The translations under genes and the position numbers were made by a program. From Flavobacteriia bacterium (GTDB lineage: Bacteria; Bacteroidota; Bacteroidia; Flavobacteriales; Flavobacteriaceae), in the NCBI GenBank assembly GCA_010031465.1, contig RGZR01000002.1:1-43204 (forward strand): a stretch of DNA of 43,204 nucleotides. Direction: 5' to 3'. Shown piece by piece: positions 1-9,311 of the stretch. The first letter of the stretch is position 1. Every line of letters starts with the position of its first letter. The notes beneath the pieces are model-generated. The model made no database searches. It had not been told where the DNA came from and was given only the letters and a program-made list of their open reading frames with translations.

Positions 1-1541
1 AACACTTTTTCATACACTTTTGTCTGTATTGTTTTTGATTCTTCGATCAGATTCCCTTCACCGTCAGAACGGATATAAAGCTCTTCAAAGGAAGCCTCAA
101 CATTCCCGTATTGTAAAAGAATACCCACAATTTGTCGTTCTAAAATAAGCATTGGGTTTTCCAGTCGATCTACAGGCAGTGCTTTTTGAATTAGGGGTTT
201 AGCTTCAGGTGTTGGGGTAAGTTGACGAAGGGTGGTTTTCTTATTATTTATTTCTTGAGCTAAGGCATTAAATAAGACTTCTTCAGAAAGTCCCATCGAA
301 GAGGCACATTGCTTAAGGTAAATTTCTTGTTGAATAACATCGGGAATTTTTGCTATACTTTGAACAATCTCACGAACGGTAGTTGCCTTTTGAACAGGAT
401 CGTTTTGAGAGGCTTCTAAAAGCAAATCCGTTTTAAACTGAATAAAATCTTTAGGGTTTTCTTGAAGGTAACTTTGGAGTTCCTCTAAGTTGTGGTGTTT
501 CGCAAAACTGTCCGGATCTTCGCCTTCAGGAAAAGTACAGATTTTAACATTCATCCCTTGTTCCAAAATAAGGTCTATTCCTCTAATTGCGGCGCGTAAC
601 CCTGCAGCATCACCATCGAATAAAACCACCACATTTGAGGTCAGTCTGCGCAACAGACGAATTTGTTCGGGAGTAAGTGCTGTTCCGGACGAGGATACCA
701 CATTGTGAATCCCCTTTTGATACATTTGAATAACATCAGTATAGCCTTCAACCAAATAGCAAACATCTTCTTTTGCAATGGCTTTTTTAGCCTCATAAAT
801 TCCGTAGAGGATCTGACTTTTATGGTAAATATCACTTTCAGGTGAATTTAAGTATTTAGCTGTTTTGGCATTTGAGGAAAGGACGCGCCCCCCAAACCCT
901 TGTACTCTACCTGCCATACTCCGGATGGGGAAAAGAATACGCCCACGAAAACGATCAACATTTCCATATTCGTTTTTAATTACCAATCCTGTTTCTTCTA
1001 AGTATTTTAGGGAATAACCCGCTTTGGTTGCCGTTTCATAGAAGTGGTCTTTTTTCTCTAATGCATAGCCTAATCCGAAAAAAGCAATGGTTTCAGCTGT
1101 AAATCCCCGTTCTTTAAAATAACTCAAGCCTAATGCTTTACCTTCATCAGTTGAAACCAAATCTTTTGTAAATTGCTCCTGTGCAAACTGATTTACTAAA
1201 TACAAACTCTCCCGAGTGTTTGCTTTTTCCTTTTCTAAATCGGTTTGCTCGGTTTCCTCAATTTCAATATTGTACTTTTGAGCTAGGTACCGAATGGCTT
1301 CAGGATACGAAAAGTGTTCGTGTTCCATTAAAAAGGCGACCACATTACCTCCCTTACCACTACTAAAATCTTTCCAAATCTGTTTAACTGGAGAGACCAT
1401 AAAACTGGGTGTTTTTTCTTGTGAAAATGGACTTAAACCCTTAAAGTTAGAACCTGATTTTTTCAACACCACAAAATCTCCGATCACCTCTTCAACACGA
1501 GCGGCTTCGTAAATTTTATCTATGGTATGACGTGTGATCAA
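1..1541 (-). CDS. dnaG: DNA primase DnaG (3' end cut by window edge)
   Basis: This is the replicative primase, which makes RNA primers at the fork together with the DnaB helicase. About 513 codons are visible and the C-terminal helicase-binding end lies outside the window. The N-terminus (ARVEEVIGDFV, then KTPSF) is typical of DnaG. A TOPRIM core follows, with EGYTDV near residue 260 and the metal-binding DGDAAG near residue 308. The start is inferred to be TTG at 1541, because an in-frame TAA lies at 1557-1559 and no ATG or GTG lies between. The N-terminal zinc-ribbon region is present (residues 32-66), but the four expected Cys/His ligand positions read S37, S40, D58 and S61, so zinc is probably not bound there. 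The gene lies 54 nt downstream of the prenyl synthase stop and is probably co-transcribed with it. Confidence 0.96.
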   Translation of the reverse strand, partial: MITRHTIDKIYEAARVEEVIGDFVVLKKSGSNFKGLSPFSQEKTPSFMVSPVKQIWKDFSSGKGGNVVAFLMEHEHFSYPEAIRYLAQKYNIEIEETEQTDLEKEKANTRESLYLVNQFAQEQFTKDLVSTDEGKALGLSYFKERGFTAETIAFFGLGYALEKKDHFYETATKAGYSLKYLEETGLVIKNEYGNVDRFRGRILFPIRSMAGRVQGFGGRVLSSNAKTAKYLNSPESDIYHKSQILYGIYEAKKAIAKEDVCYLVEGYTDVIQMYQKGIHNVVSSSGTALTPEQIRLLRRLTSNVVVLFDGDAAGLRAAIRGIDLILEQGMNVKICTFPEGEDPDSFAKHHNLEELQSYLQENPKDFIQFKTDLLLEASQNDPVQKATTVREIVQSIAKIPDVIQQEIYLKQCASSMGLSEEVLFNALAQEINNKKTTLRQLTPTPEAKPLIQKALPVDRLENPMLILERQIVGILLQYGNVEASFEELYIRSDGEGNLIEESKTIQTKVYEKV

Positions 1542-1595
1542 CCGATTTATTTTTGATTAAAAATAAACATTATACCTCAATACAAAAAAGAGGTT

Positions 1596-2573
1596 TTAGA
1601 CTTTGCGTTCAATAACGTAATTTACCATAAGGGCAAGGGCATCACGGTATTCATCTTGCGGAAAATCATCCAAAAGGGTTAGGGCCTCATCTCGAAAGGA
1701 TTGCATTTTTTGAAGGGCAAAATCCAATCCTCCTTTTTCTTTAACCAAAGCGATTAACTTACGTACTTTTTTCTTGTCCGTATTGTGGTTTTTTACTGTG
1801 GTGATAATCCAATGTTTTTCTGTGGCGCTTACCTTGTTTAAGGTGTGAATCAAAGGAAGCGTCATTTTCTTTTCCTTTATATCTATTCCAAGAGGTTTTC
1901 CTATACGATCTTCACCGTAATCAAATAAATCGTCTTTTAATTGAAATGCCATGCCGAGCTTCTCGCCAAACAAATGCATTTTGTCAATTGTCTTTTGATC
2001 AGCTCCAACAGATTGTGCTCCCATGGCACAACAAGCAGCAAGTAATGTTGCTGTTTTTTGACGGATAATTTCATAATATACCTCTTCCGTAATGTCTAAA
2101 TCTCGTGCCTTTTCAATTTGCAATAACTCCCCTTGACTCATTTCACGGACAGCAACTGAAATGATTTTTAATAAATCAAAATCTTCATTTTCTATTGACA
2201 ATAATAGGCCCTTTGACAATAAAAAATCACCTACTAAAACCGCAATTTTATTTTTCCATAAGGCATTAATAGAAAAAAAGCCTCTTCTTTTATTACTGTC
2301 GTCTACCACATCATCGTGAACTAAAGTAGCGGTATGAATCAGCTCAATTACGGCAGCTCCCCTGTAGGTACGTTCGTTTACTTTTCCTTTACCCAAAAGT
2401 TTAGCTACTAGAAAAACAAACATGGGACGCATTTGCTTTCCTTTTCTATTGACAATAAAATGAGTTATACGATTTAGAAGAGCCACCTTAGAGGACATTG
2501 AGGCTGTGAATTTTTCCTCAAACAATTCCATTTCATGGTATATAGGGCTCTTTATGCGCTCAACAACTTTCAT
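1596..2573 (-). CDS. Polyprenyl diphosphate synthase (IspB/octaprenyl type)
   Basis: This is an all-trans polyprenyl diphosphate synthase, which condenses isopentenyl diphosphate onto an allylic primer. In flavobacteria the product is most likely the side chain of menaquinone. At 325 residues it is a normal length for the IspB family. Both Asp-rich metal-binding motifs are present: DDVVDD at residues 87-92 followed by RRG, and DDLFD at 214-218. The lysine/arginine GKQMRP motif near residue 45 binds isopentenyl diphosphate. Chain length cannot be read from the motifs alone. The gene sits 43 nt downstream of rlmN on the same strand. Confidence 0.94.
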   Translation of the reverse strand: MKVVERIKSPIYHEMELFEEKFTASMSSKVALLNRITHFIVNRKGKQMRPMFVFLVAKLLGKGKVNERTYRGAAVIELIHTATLVHDDVVDDSNKRRGFFSINALWKNKIAVLVGDFLLSKGLLLSIENEDFDLLKIISVAVREMSQGELLQIEKARDLDITEEVYYEIIRQKTATLLAACCAMGAQSVGADQKTIDKMHLFGEKLGMAFQLKDDLFDYGEDRIGKPLGIDIKEKKMTLPLIHTLNKVSATEKHWIITTVKNHNTDKKKVRKLIALVKEKGGLDFALQKMQSFRDEALTLLDDFPQDEYRDALALMVNYVIERKV

Positions 2574-2616
2574 AATCAGGCTAAAGATATCAAATCTTAA
2601 AGGATCTTGAGGTTTC

Positions 2617-3675
2617 TTAGCCGTTTCCTTTCGATTCTATTTTGTTTGCTAATTGACCACATGCTGCATCAATATCTACCCCTCTTGATCTTCGGTAAGT
2701 CACTTTAATTTTTTGTGAGGCTAAGGAGTTAAGATAGTCTTGAAGTACACTTTGATCTGCTTGTTCCATTTGGGCGGTATCAATCGGATTGTACTGAATG
2801 ATATTCACCTTTGATGGTATCCGTTTACACCATTTTACTAAGGCCTGAATGTCTTCTTTTTGATCATTTATTCCCTTCCAAACCACATATTCAAAAGTGA
2901 GTTCGCTTTTGGTTTGCGCATACCAATACAGTAGGGCCTCTTCTAAATCTTCAAGGGTAAAGGATTTGGCAAAGGGCATTATTTTTTCTCGAACTTCCTG
3001 ACGTGCACTGTGTAGGGATACCGCTAGTTTAAAACGTACTTTATCATCGGCCATTTTACGTATCATTTTCGGAACACCTGAAGTGGAGAGTGTAATGCGT
3101 TTGGGAGACATAGCTAATCCTTTAGGATCAGTAATCTTGTCAATTGCCGATAAAACATTAGCGTAATTCATTAAAGGCTCGCCCATTCCCATAAATACGA
3201 TATTGGATAAGGGATGCTCATAGTACAACTGACTTTGTCTATTCATGGCCACAACTTGATCATAAATTTCATCAGGATTCAAATTGCGCATTCTTTTTAA
3301 TGCTGCAGTAGCACAAAATGTGCAGTCTAAACTGCATCCTACTTGAGAAGAAACACAGGCAGTCGTTCTCTTTGCGGTTGGGATAAGTACAGATTCAACA
3401 ATGAAATTGTCGTGTAGTTTCACAGCATTTTTTAGTGTGCCATCAGCACTGCGTTGTTGCCGGTCAATTTGAATGTGATTTATGGTAAAATTTGCTTCTA
3501 AAAGTGCCCTATGGGTTTTGGATAGATTGGTCATCAACTCAAATTGATGTACCCCTTTTTGCCATAACCATTGATACACTTGGGCCCCTTTAAATGCTGG
3601 AGCTCCATGGTGAATAAAAAAGCGCTCTAAATCGTCTTTTGATATTGCTCTAATGTCCTTTTTGAAAACCTCCAC
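2617..3675 (-). CDS. rlmN: 23S rRNA (adenine-2503-C2)/tRNA methyltransferase RlmN
   Basis: This is a radical-SAM enzyme that methylates C2 of A2503 in 23S rRNA and A37 of some tRNAs. At 352 residues it is full length. The [4Fe-4S] motif CxxxCxxC is at C114, C118 and C121. The two mechanistic cysteines of the family also appear present: C107 in the ACVSSQVGC stretch and C339 near the C-terminus (the AACGQL context). The GMGEPL SAM-binding loop is clear. It lies 26 nt downstream of queA on the same strand, so it is probably transcribed from the queA promoter. Confidence 0.97.
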   Translation of the reverse strand: MEVFKKDIRAISKDDLERFFIHHGAPAFKGAQVYQWLWQKGVHQFELMTNLSKTHRALLEANFTINHIQIDRQQRSADGTLKNAVKLHDNFIVESVLIPTAKRTTACVSSQVGCSLDCTFCATAALKRMRNLNPDEIYDQVVAMNRQSQLYYEHPLSNIVFMGMGEPLMNYANVLSAIDKITDPKGLAMSPKRITLSTSGVPKMIRKMADDKVRFKLAVSLHSARQEVREKIMPFAKSFTLEDLEEALLYWYAQTKSELTFEYVVWKGINDQKEDIQALVKWCKRIPSKVNIIQYNPIDTAQMEQADQSVLQDYLNSLASQKIKVTYRRSRGVDIDAACGQLANKIESKGNG

Positions 3676-3701
3676 CCTTCTAATTTATAGTAAAAAGGGG
3701 C

Positions 3702-4751
3702 TTACAAAATCAACATCGCATCACCATAAGAGTAAAAATTATATTTCTCTTTAATAGCAATCCTGTACGCCTCCATGATAAAGTCTTTATCAGCAAAGGC
3801 AGAAACCATCATCAATAAGGTGGATTTTGGCGTATGAAAATTAGTGATCATACAATTTGCAATTGAAAAATCGAAAGGAGGAAAAATAAATTTATGTGTC
3901 CAGCCTTGATATTCATTCAGCAAACCTGCAGAAGAAACTGAACTTTCTAACCCACGCATTACAGTAGTTCCTACAGCACAAATTTTCTTCTTTTTACTTT
4001 TTGCTCCATTTACTTTAGCAACAGCTTCGGCATCAATAATTAATTCTTCAGAGTCCATTTTATGTTTAGACAAATCTTCTACTTCTACCGGACTGAAGGT
4101 TCCCAAACCAACATGAAGCGTTAGTTCAGCAAGGTCAATTCCTTTGATTTCAAGACGTTTGAGTAAGTGTTTAGAAAAATGAAGTCCGGCTGTAGGGGCA
4201 GCAACGGCTCCTTCGTGTTTTGCATAAATGGTCTGATAGCGTTCGCGGTCTTCATCTTCAACCGGTCTTTTTATGTATTTGGGAAGAGGAGTTTCGCCTA
4301 GCTCTTTAAGTTTTGTCCTAAATTCAGCGTAGCTTCCATCAAATAAAAAGCGTAAGGTTCTTCCCCGAGAGGTAGTGTTGTCAATTACCTCTGCCACTAA
4401 ACTTTCATCTTCTCCGAAATACAACTTATTTCCAATTCTAATTTTACGCGCAGGATCAACAAGAACATCCCATAAACGTTGCTCTTGGTTTAATTCTCGC
4501 AATAAAAAAACTTCAATTCGAGCTCCTGTTTTTTCTTTATTTCCATACAAACGAGCGGGAAATACTTTGGTGTTATTAAGAACCATTACATCGCCTTCAT
4601 CAAAAAAATTAATGATTTCTTTAAATGCATGGTGTTCTATGGTCCTTTCTTTACGATTAAGCACCATAAGTCTCGATTCATCTCGATCGGTAGCAGGTCG
4701 CTGGGCTAAAAGGGCTTTAGGGAGTTCAAATTGAAAATCAGAAAGCTTCAT
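3702..4751 (-). CDS. queA: S-adenosylmethionine:tRNA ribosyltransferase-isomerase QueA
   Basis: QueA transfers and isomerises the ribosyl part of SAM onto preQ1 in tRNA, giving epoxyqueuosine at wobble position 34. The 349 residues match the family length. Diagnostic stretches are the N-terminal [19 protein letters not shown], the central [10 protein letters not shown], the [11 protein letters not shown] strand and the [18 protein letters not shown] region. The start at 4751 is the first ATG after a good Bacteroidota promoter (4770-4801). The leader is too short for a preQ1 riboswitch. Other queuosine genes are not in the window. Confidence 0.97.
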   Translation of the reverse strand: MKLSDFQFELPKALLAQRPATDRDESRLMVLNRKERTIEHHAFKEIINFFDEGDVMVLNNTKVFPARLYGNKEKTGARIEVFLLRELNQEQRLWDVLVDPARKIRIGNKLYFGEDESLVAEVIDNTTSRGRTLRFLFDGSYAEFRTKLKELGETPLPKYIKRPVEDEDRERYQTIYAKHEGAVAAPTAGLHFSKHLLKRLEIKGIDLAELTLHVGLGTFSPVEVEDLSKHKMDSEELIIDAEAVAKVNGAKSKKKKICAVGTTVMRGLESSVSSAGLLNEYQGWTHKFIFPPFDFSIANCMITNFHTPKSTLLMMVSAFADKDFIMEAYRIAIKEKYNFYSYGDAMLIL

Positions 4752-4769
4752 CTATATATTTTAAGAGTG

Positions 4770-4801
4770 CAAATATACCATCTCAAAACAGGCCTTGTCA
4801 A
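4770..4801 (-). promoter_or_regulatory. Bacteroidota-type promoter for queA
   Basis: On the minus strand, TATATTTG (4770-4777) matches the -7 consensus TAnnTTTG. TTG at 4799-4801 matches the -33 element, with a 21-nt spacer. The queA ATG begins 19 nt beyond the -7 element. This is the most complete promoter match in the window. Confidence 0.7.
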
Positions 4802-4819
4802 GGAAAAAGAGAATTATCT

Positions 4820-6037
4820 CTAAAGAATATTAAAATTTAAGTTTTTAAGGTCTGCCCAATAGTCTGGATAGGATTTTGAAACCACTTCAGCTTCTTCTAT
4901 GGTAAGGGGTGTTTTTAGTCCTAAAGGAGCAAAAGCTAAGGCCATTCTATGGTCATTGTATGTAGGTATACTGCAATTGGGTTTGAGTTTTCCTCCAGGG
5001 GCTAAGTGTAAACTTTTATCCGTCACACTAATGTTTGCCCCTAATTTGGTTAATTCGGTATACAAAGCTTCCAATCGGTCTGTTTCTTTTATTTTAAGGG
5101 TGTGAAGCCCTTCTAAATCACAACCTACCCCTAAACCAAAGCAGGAAACGGCCAAAGTTTGGGCAATATCTGGGGCTGTGGTTAAGTCCCATCGAATACG
5201 CTCAGGTAGCGGGTGTTCCTTTTTGGTTAAAAAAAGTGTGTGTCCTTCAATAATAGATTCTACCCCAAGAGAACGGTAGATTTCCATAAGAATCGCATCC
5301 CCTTGTAAACTGTTTTTTTTATAGCTGTTTAATTGAATTGATGCGGTTTGGGAAAGGGCAACAATACTAAAAAAGTAGGAGGCTGAACTCCAATCGGATT
5401 CAACCACTTGTGTTTTTCGAAGTATATGAGTTTGGAAATCCACTTCAATGGTATTGCCTTGAAATCGTGTTGAAACACCGAAATTATTCAGTAATGATAA
5501 CGTCATCTCAATATAAGGGACTGAGGTAATTTTACCTTGTAAAGAAAGAGAAATACCCTGTTCAAGAGTGGGCCCCATCATCAAGAGTGCCGAAATATAT
5601 TGACTACTCACATCAGCAGGCAAAGTAACGTGTCCGCCTTTTAATTGTTTTCCTTCAATTTTTAAAGGAGGATAGCCTTCCTTTTTAACATAAGAAATTG
5701 AAGCGCCTAAAGACCGTAGGGCCTCAACCAAAATTTTAATAGGCCGTTCTTGCATTCTTTGAGAACCTGTCAAAATAACTTCTCTGCCTTGCTGGTGAGA
5801 AAAAAAGGCCGTTAAAAAACGCATTGCCGTTCCTGCGTGATGCACATCGATTGTCGATTCCTGAGTTTTAAGCGCAGCTTCCATGACTACACTATCGTCA
5901 GCATTGGATTTATTTTCTACTTCAAACCCAGAAAAAAGGGCTTGCAGCAACAGTAAACGATTCGTTTCACTTTTAGATCCTGTAATTTGCAAAGCGCCTT
6001 TACAATGTCCATCGGGGTGGGCAATAGTTAGGTTCAT
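4820..6037 (-). CDS. aroA: 3-phosphoshikimate 1-carboxyvinyltransferase (EPSP synthase)
   Basis: This is the sixth shikimate-pathway step: it joins phosphoenolpyruvate to shikimate-3-phosphate and makes EPSP for aromatic amino acids. At 405 residues it is slightly shorter than the E. coli enzyme (427), as is usual in Bacteroidota. Family landmarks are the N-terminal GSKSETNRLLLL loop, GTAMRFLTAF with the adjacent ILTGSQRMQERPI, the DVSSQYISALL stretch, KIKETDRLEAL and the C-terminal TYNDHRMALAFA. It is tightly followed upstream by the MazG-like gene (7 nt), suggesting one transcript. Confidence 0.96.
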   Translation of the reverse strand: MNLTIAHPDGHCKGALQITGSKSETNRLLLLQALFSGFEVENKSNADDSVVMEAALKTQESTIDVHHAGTAMRFLTAFFSHQQGREVILTGSQRMQERPIKILVEALRSLGASISYVKKEGYPPLKIEGKQLKGGHVTLPADVSSQYISALLMMGPTLEQGISLSLQGKITSVPYIEMTLSLLNNFGVSTRFQGNTIEVDFQTHILRKTQVVESDWSSASYFFSIVALSQTASIQLNSYKKNSLQGDAILMEIYRSLGVESIIEGHTLFLTKKEHPLPERIRWDLTTAPDIAQTLAVSCFGLGVGCDLEGLHTLKIKETDRLEALYTELTKLGANISVTDKSLHLAPGGKLKPNCSIPTYNDHRMALAFAPLGLKTPLTIEEAEVVSKSYPDYWADLKNLNFNIL

Positions 6038-6044
6038 CTAGCGC

Positions 6045-6374
6045 TTAGGATTTTAATTTTGGATTGGAATGGTGCCGGTCATGATCCCGTTTGGTTTTAA
6101 CGGATAATTTTTTTTCAAAGGCGGTTTGCAAGTCAACTCCTGTTTGATTTGCCAAGCAGAGGGTAACAAAAAGTACGTCGGCAAGTTCTTCAGCTAAATC
6201 TTTGGTTTTGTCTGATTCTTTTTCAGATTGCTCGCCATACCGTCGTGCAATGATACGGGCAACTTCACCAACTTCCTCGGTCAGCTGTGCCATATTGGTT
6301 AATTCATTAAAATAGCGAACACCATGATTTTTTATCCAATCGTCAACTGCTCGTTGTGCTCCTTTTAAATCCAT
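6045..6374 (-). CDS. MazG-like nucleotide pyrophosphohydrolase
   Basis: This small all-alpha NTP pyrophosphohydrolase has 109 residues from the ATG at 6374. The Mg-binding signature of the MazG/dUTPase-like fold is visible as ExxEVGEVAR in the first half and LAEELADVLFVTLCLAN in the second. The family hydrolyses (d)NTPs to monophosphates, often as housecleaning of non-canonical nucleotides. The exact substrate cannot be read. A TTG two codons upstream (6380) could also start the frame, but ATG is preferred. Genes of this type adjoin aroA in many flavobacteria (recalled, not checked). Confidence 0.88.
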   Translation of the reverse strand: MDLKGAQRAVDDWIKNHGVRYFNELTNMAQLTEEVGEVARIIARRYGEQSEKESDKTKDLAEELADVLFVTLCLANQTGVDLQTAFEKKLSVKTKRDHDRHHSNPKLKS

Positions 6375-6426
6375 GCCCAAAAATAACGATAAATGTTGTC
6401 TTTTTACTTTTTCCTTTGCAGAAGCT

Positions 6427-7122
6427 TTAGATAAGTAAGGGTTGAATTTCTTCCAAAGATGTTACTATAGGGCAATGGGTATGGAGAGGTTCATTGTGAA
6501 CATTAAAATGTATTGCTTGAAATCCCATTTGTAGTGAACCTTCAATATCTGCCTCAAAACTATCACCAATCATCAATGCCTGATCGGCCGAAACTTGGGA
6601 TGCTTCAAGGGCGTGTTTGAAAATCTGTGGGTGTGGTTTTTTGTATCCTGCTTTTTCTGCTGTTACCACTTTGTCAAAAAAAGGAGCTATCCCTGAATTT
6701 TTAAGTTTATGGTGCTGCACTTGTTCAAATCCATTGGTTATGATATGTAATTTATAATGGGGTTGTAAGGCTTTTAAAAGGGGCAGAGTTCCTTGGATGA
6801 GGTATGGAAAAGAACTTAAATAGCTAAGGTAAGTGGTTGCCATCGTTTGAATTTTTTGGGATGAAACCTCAACATCAATTTTGGCAAACGTATCTTTTAA
6901 CCGTTGAAATTGAAGGGATTCATGGTCAATTTTATTTTCCCTGTAGGCTTTCCAATAGGCTTTATTAATGGGTTGATAGGCTGACACAAAGGCCTCCAAA
7001 TCAAGTAGGATAGACTCTTCTTTAAATACTTTTTCAAAGGTAAGCGCTGAGTTTTTTTCAAAATCCCATAAGGTGTGATCTAAATCAAAAAATAGGTCTG
7101 TAATTTGTTCCTTTTTTACCAT
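6427..7122 (-). CDS. YjjG-family HAD nucleotidase (noncanonical pyrimidine nucleotidase)
   Basis: This is a haloacid-dehalogenase superfamily phosphatase of about 231 residues. HAD motif I is FFDLDHTLWDF (nucleophile DxD) near the N-terminus. Motif II is the IITNG strand. Motif III/IV is the AGYKKPHPQIF lysine followed by MIGDSFEADIEGS. The pattern fits the YjjG group, which dephosphorylates pyrimidine monophosphates and thereby removes mutagenic analogues. I chose the ATG at 7122 because motif I then falls about 10 residues in, as in the family. An upstream ATG (7176) would add 18 residues of non-conserved sequence. Confidence 0.9.
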   Translation of the reverse strand: MVKKEQITDLFFDLDHTLWDFEKNSALTFEKVFKEESILLDLEAFVSAYQPINKAYWKAYRENKIDHESLQFQRLKDTFAKIDVEVSSQKIQTMATTYLSYLSSFPYLIQGTLPLLKALQPHYKLHIITNGFEQVQHHKLKNSGIAPFFDKVVTAEKAGYKKPHPQIFKHALEASQVSADQALMIGDSFEADIEGSLQMGFQAIHFNVHNEPLHTHCPIVTSLEEIQPLLI

Positions 7123-7198
7123 GGAATATAATGTTATAGTGCAGAAAACCTTAAAATCGAAACTTGATTTCCTCAAAATTTTGGGTAAAAGTTGTTTA

Positions 7199-7892
7199 TT
7201 AAAGTAATCTCTGATCTGCGAAGCTAAAATAGCCTTTTTCTGAAATTATCAAATGATCGAGTACTGTCAGATCTACTTGTTTGGCAGCCGACGTAAATTT
7301 TTGAGTTAACTGGGAATCACTCTCACTCGGACGCAGACCACCAGAGGGATGGTTATGAGCTAAAATAAGAGCTGTGGCCCCCAATTTCGAAGGCCCTCTT
7401 AAAGGCCAAGCGGAGATCAACAGCAGTTTGGGTAATTCCTCCTCGGCTAAGTTGATATTTTTCAATGAGTCTAGAAGATTGATTCAAATAAACAATCCAA
7501 AATTCTTCATGAGGTAAATTTTGTAAATCTGGAGCCAGTAGTGTAAAGGCACTATTACTATCTTTAACCACTGTTTTAGATTTAATTCCCCTGTAATACA
7601 TTCGCTCACACAAATCAAACGGGGCTTTTATTTTGATGGCCTTAACTGTTCCAATTCCCTTAAAACGGACTAATTGTTCCAGTGATTGTTGTTGCAGTTT
7701 GTTAAGGTCATTATCATTTACCTTGAGTATGTACTGCATTAATTGAACAGCGTTAAGTTCACGGGTACCATTACCAATAAGCAACGCCAATAATTCTGCA
7801 TTTGTTAGATAGGCGGAGCCAAATTGTTTGAATTTTTCTCTTGGGCGATCTGAAGGATCCCAATCTTTAATAGAAAGCTTATTTGAGGTCAT
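7199..7892 (-). pseudogene. radC: radC (JAMM-domain RadC), frameshifted at a G5 run
   Basis: The gene reads as two overlapping frames of a single RadC protein. The 5' part (ATG at 7892) has the helix-hairpin-helix region (LVRFKGIGTVKAIKIKA) and enters the JAMM domain at VYLNQSSRL. Around 7378-7382 (GGGGG on the coding strand) the frame goes wrong and ends soon after. Removing one G continues as EIGATALILAHNHPSG, through the second frame to the stop at 7199. The JAMM zinc motif HxHPSG...SESD is intact in that second part. This is either a real 1-nt insertion that inactivates the gene or a sequencing error. RadC's cellular role is poorly defined despite its name. An in-frame ATG at 7940 would only extend the non-conserved N-terminus. 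Confidence 0.88.
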
Positions 7893-7948
7893 CGGGCAAA
7901 GACTGTACTTCAAGATAGAAAAAAAGTAACTACAGCGCAACGGCTCTA

Positions 7949-9310
7949 CTAGTAAGCGTTTACTTCTGTTTTAAGCCGCTCCCAATTAAACCCTCCAAAA
8001 TTTCCTGAACTCATCATCAAGAAAACGGTATCGGTTGGGTTTTGATTAAAAATAAAATCTTCAAGCCCTTCTTTTTGGGTAACCACTTGAAGTTGTGATT
8101 GCCCAAAGGCTTTACTAATTTGATCAGGAGCAATGGGTGTTCTGTTTTTAATTTTTAAGGCTTCCGGATCATAAAAAACTACCGAAGCATCGGTTTGCTG
8201 TAAAGTGTTTTGATATTGAACTAAAAACGCAAGATCTAAACTACTGTAAGTATGTAGTTCTAAACAGGCAATAATTTTTTTTGAAGGGAATTGGGAACGA
8301 ATCGCTTCAGTGGTTGCTTTTACTTTACTTGGGGCATGAGCAAAATCTTTAAATAAAATGGAAGTTGAACCTTGTGCGATACACTCTAATCGTTTAGCAG
8401 CTCCTTTAAAACTGGGAAGGGCTTCGTAAAAATCAGAGGCGTCAATTCCCATGAGTTGGCATATCCATTTCGCGCCAGCTAAATTTGAAAGGTTGTGTTT
8501 ACCAAAAATATGGAGCGGGACATTGCCCTCCTCTGTTTCTAAATAAGTTACCCCTTGATCTATGGAGTATTTCGGCGTATGGTATGGAATTTTTTTTATG
8601 GGATGGGAGGCGTTTTCAACTAACGATTTAACCCCTCTGTCTTCTTCATTATAAATCAATACCCCTCCTTTTTGAAGACTGTAAATAAAATTTTCAAATT
8701 GGGCTGTATAGGTTTCAAAACTAGGAAACACATTAACATGATCCCAAGCAATACCACTAATAAGGGCTATCTCAGGGGTATACCACAAAAATTTAGGTCT
8801 TTGATCAATAGCCGAGGACAAATATTCATCGCCCTCAAGGAGAATAAAGTCATTTTCTTCTTGAAGAGATAGGGTTTTTGAAACGGCAGGCACAGGCGCC
8901 CCCACCATAAAATCTGGTATTTGATTGTGGTATCCTAAAATATGTAAAACCATTGCGGTTATTGTTGTTTTTCCGTGACTACCCGCAACAACCACTCGGG
9001 TTTTATCTTTACTCAACCCGGCTAAAAACTCAGGGTAGGAGTTTATACGTAAACTTAATTCTTGTGCGCGTTTCAATTCTGGATTATCTCCTTTAGCGTG
9101 CATTCCCAAAACCACTAGATCAATGCTATTTGTAATCTGTTCAGGATTCCACCCCAACGTTTTGGGAGCAATTCCTGCTTTTTCTAAAGCGGTTTTCGCT
9201 GGATCAAAAAGCACGTCGTCACTACCAGAGACCTCATGCCCATGATTTTTCATTTCTAAGGCTAAACTATGCATCGCACTTCCTCCTACAGCAATAAAAT
9301 GTATCCGCAT
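7949..9310 (-). CDS. mpl: Mpl-like UDP-MurNAc:L-Ala-gamma-D-Glu-mDAP ligase (murein peptide recycling Mur ligase)
   Basis: This cytoplasmic Mur ligase attaches recycled tripeptide to UDP-MurNAc. Its 453 residues match Mpl. The N-terminal Rossmann segment (MRIHFIAVGGSAMHSLA), the ATP-binding GSHGKTT (residues 110-116), the LLEGDEY motif and the IAWDHVNVFPSF stretch fit Mpl better than MurC, because the central part aligns with Mpl's EADEY and EFDHADIF regions. MurC cannot be fully excluded, but MurC is normally in the dcw cluster. It starts 1 nt after the obg stop codon, so the two are surely co-transcribed. Confidence 0.88.
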   Translation of the reverse strand: MRIHFIAVGGSAMHSLALEMKNHGHEVSGSDDVLFDPAKTALEKAGIAPKTLGWNPEQITNSIDLVVLGMHAKGDNPELKRAQELSLRINSYPEFLAGLSKDKTRVVVAGSHGKTTITAMVLHILGYHNQIPDFMVGAPVPAVSKTLSLQEENDFILLEGDEYLSSAIDQRPKFLWYTPEIALISGIAWDHVNVFPSFETYTAQFENFIYSLQKGGVLIYNEEDRGVKSLVENASHPIKKIPYHTPKYSIDQGVTYLETEEGNVPLHIFGKHNLSNLAGAKWICQLMGIDASDFYEALPSFKGAAKRLECIAQGSTSILFKDFAHAPSKVKATTEAIRSQFPSKKIIACLELHTYSSLDLAFLVQYQNTLQQTDASVVFYDPEALKIKNRTPIAPDQISKAFGQSQLQVVTQKEGLEDFIFNQNPTDTVFLMMSSGNFGGFNWERLKTEVNAY

Positions 9311-9311
9311 T

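Noticed and set aside
4752-4769. Possible preQ1 riboswitch for queA
   Set aside because: The predicted leader is under 19 nt, shorter than even the smallest preQ1-I aptamer.
6378-6385. TATTTTTG element before the MazG-like gene
   Set aside because: It matches TAnnTTTG but ends only 3 nt before the ATG. A start site 7 nt downstream would fall inside the gene, so it is probably chance or drives nothing useful.
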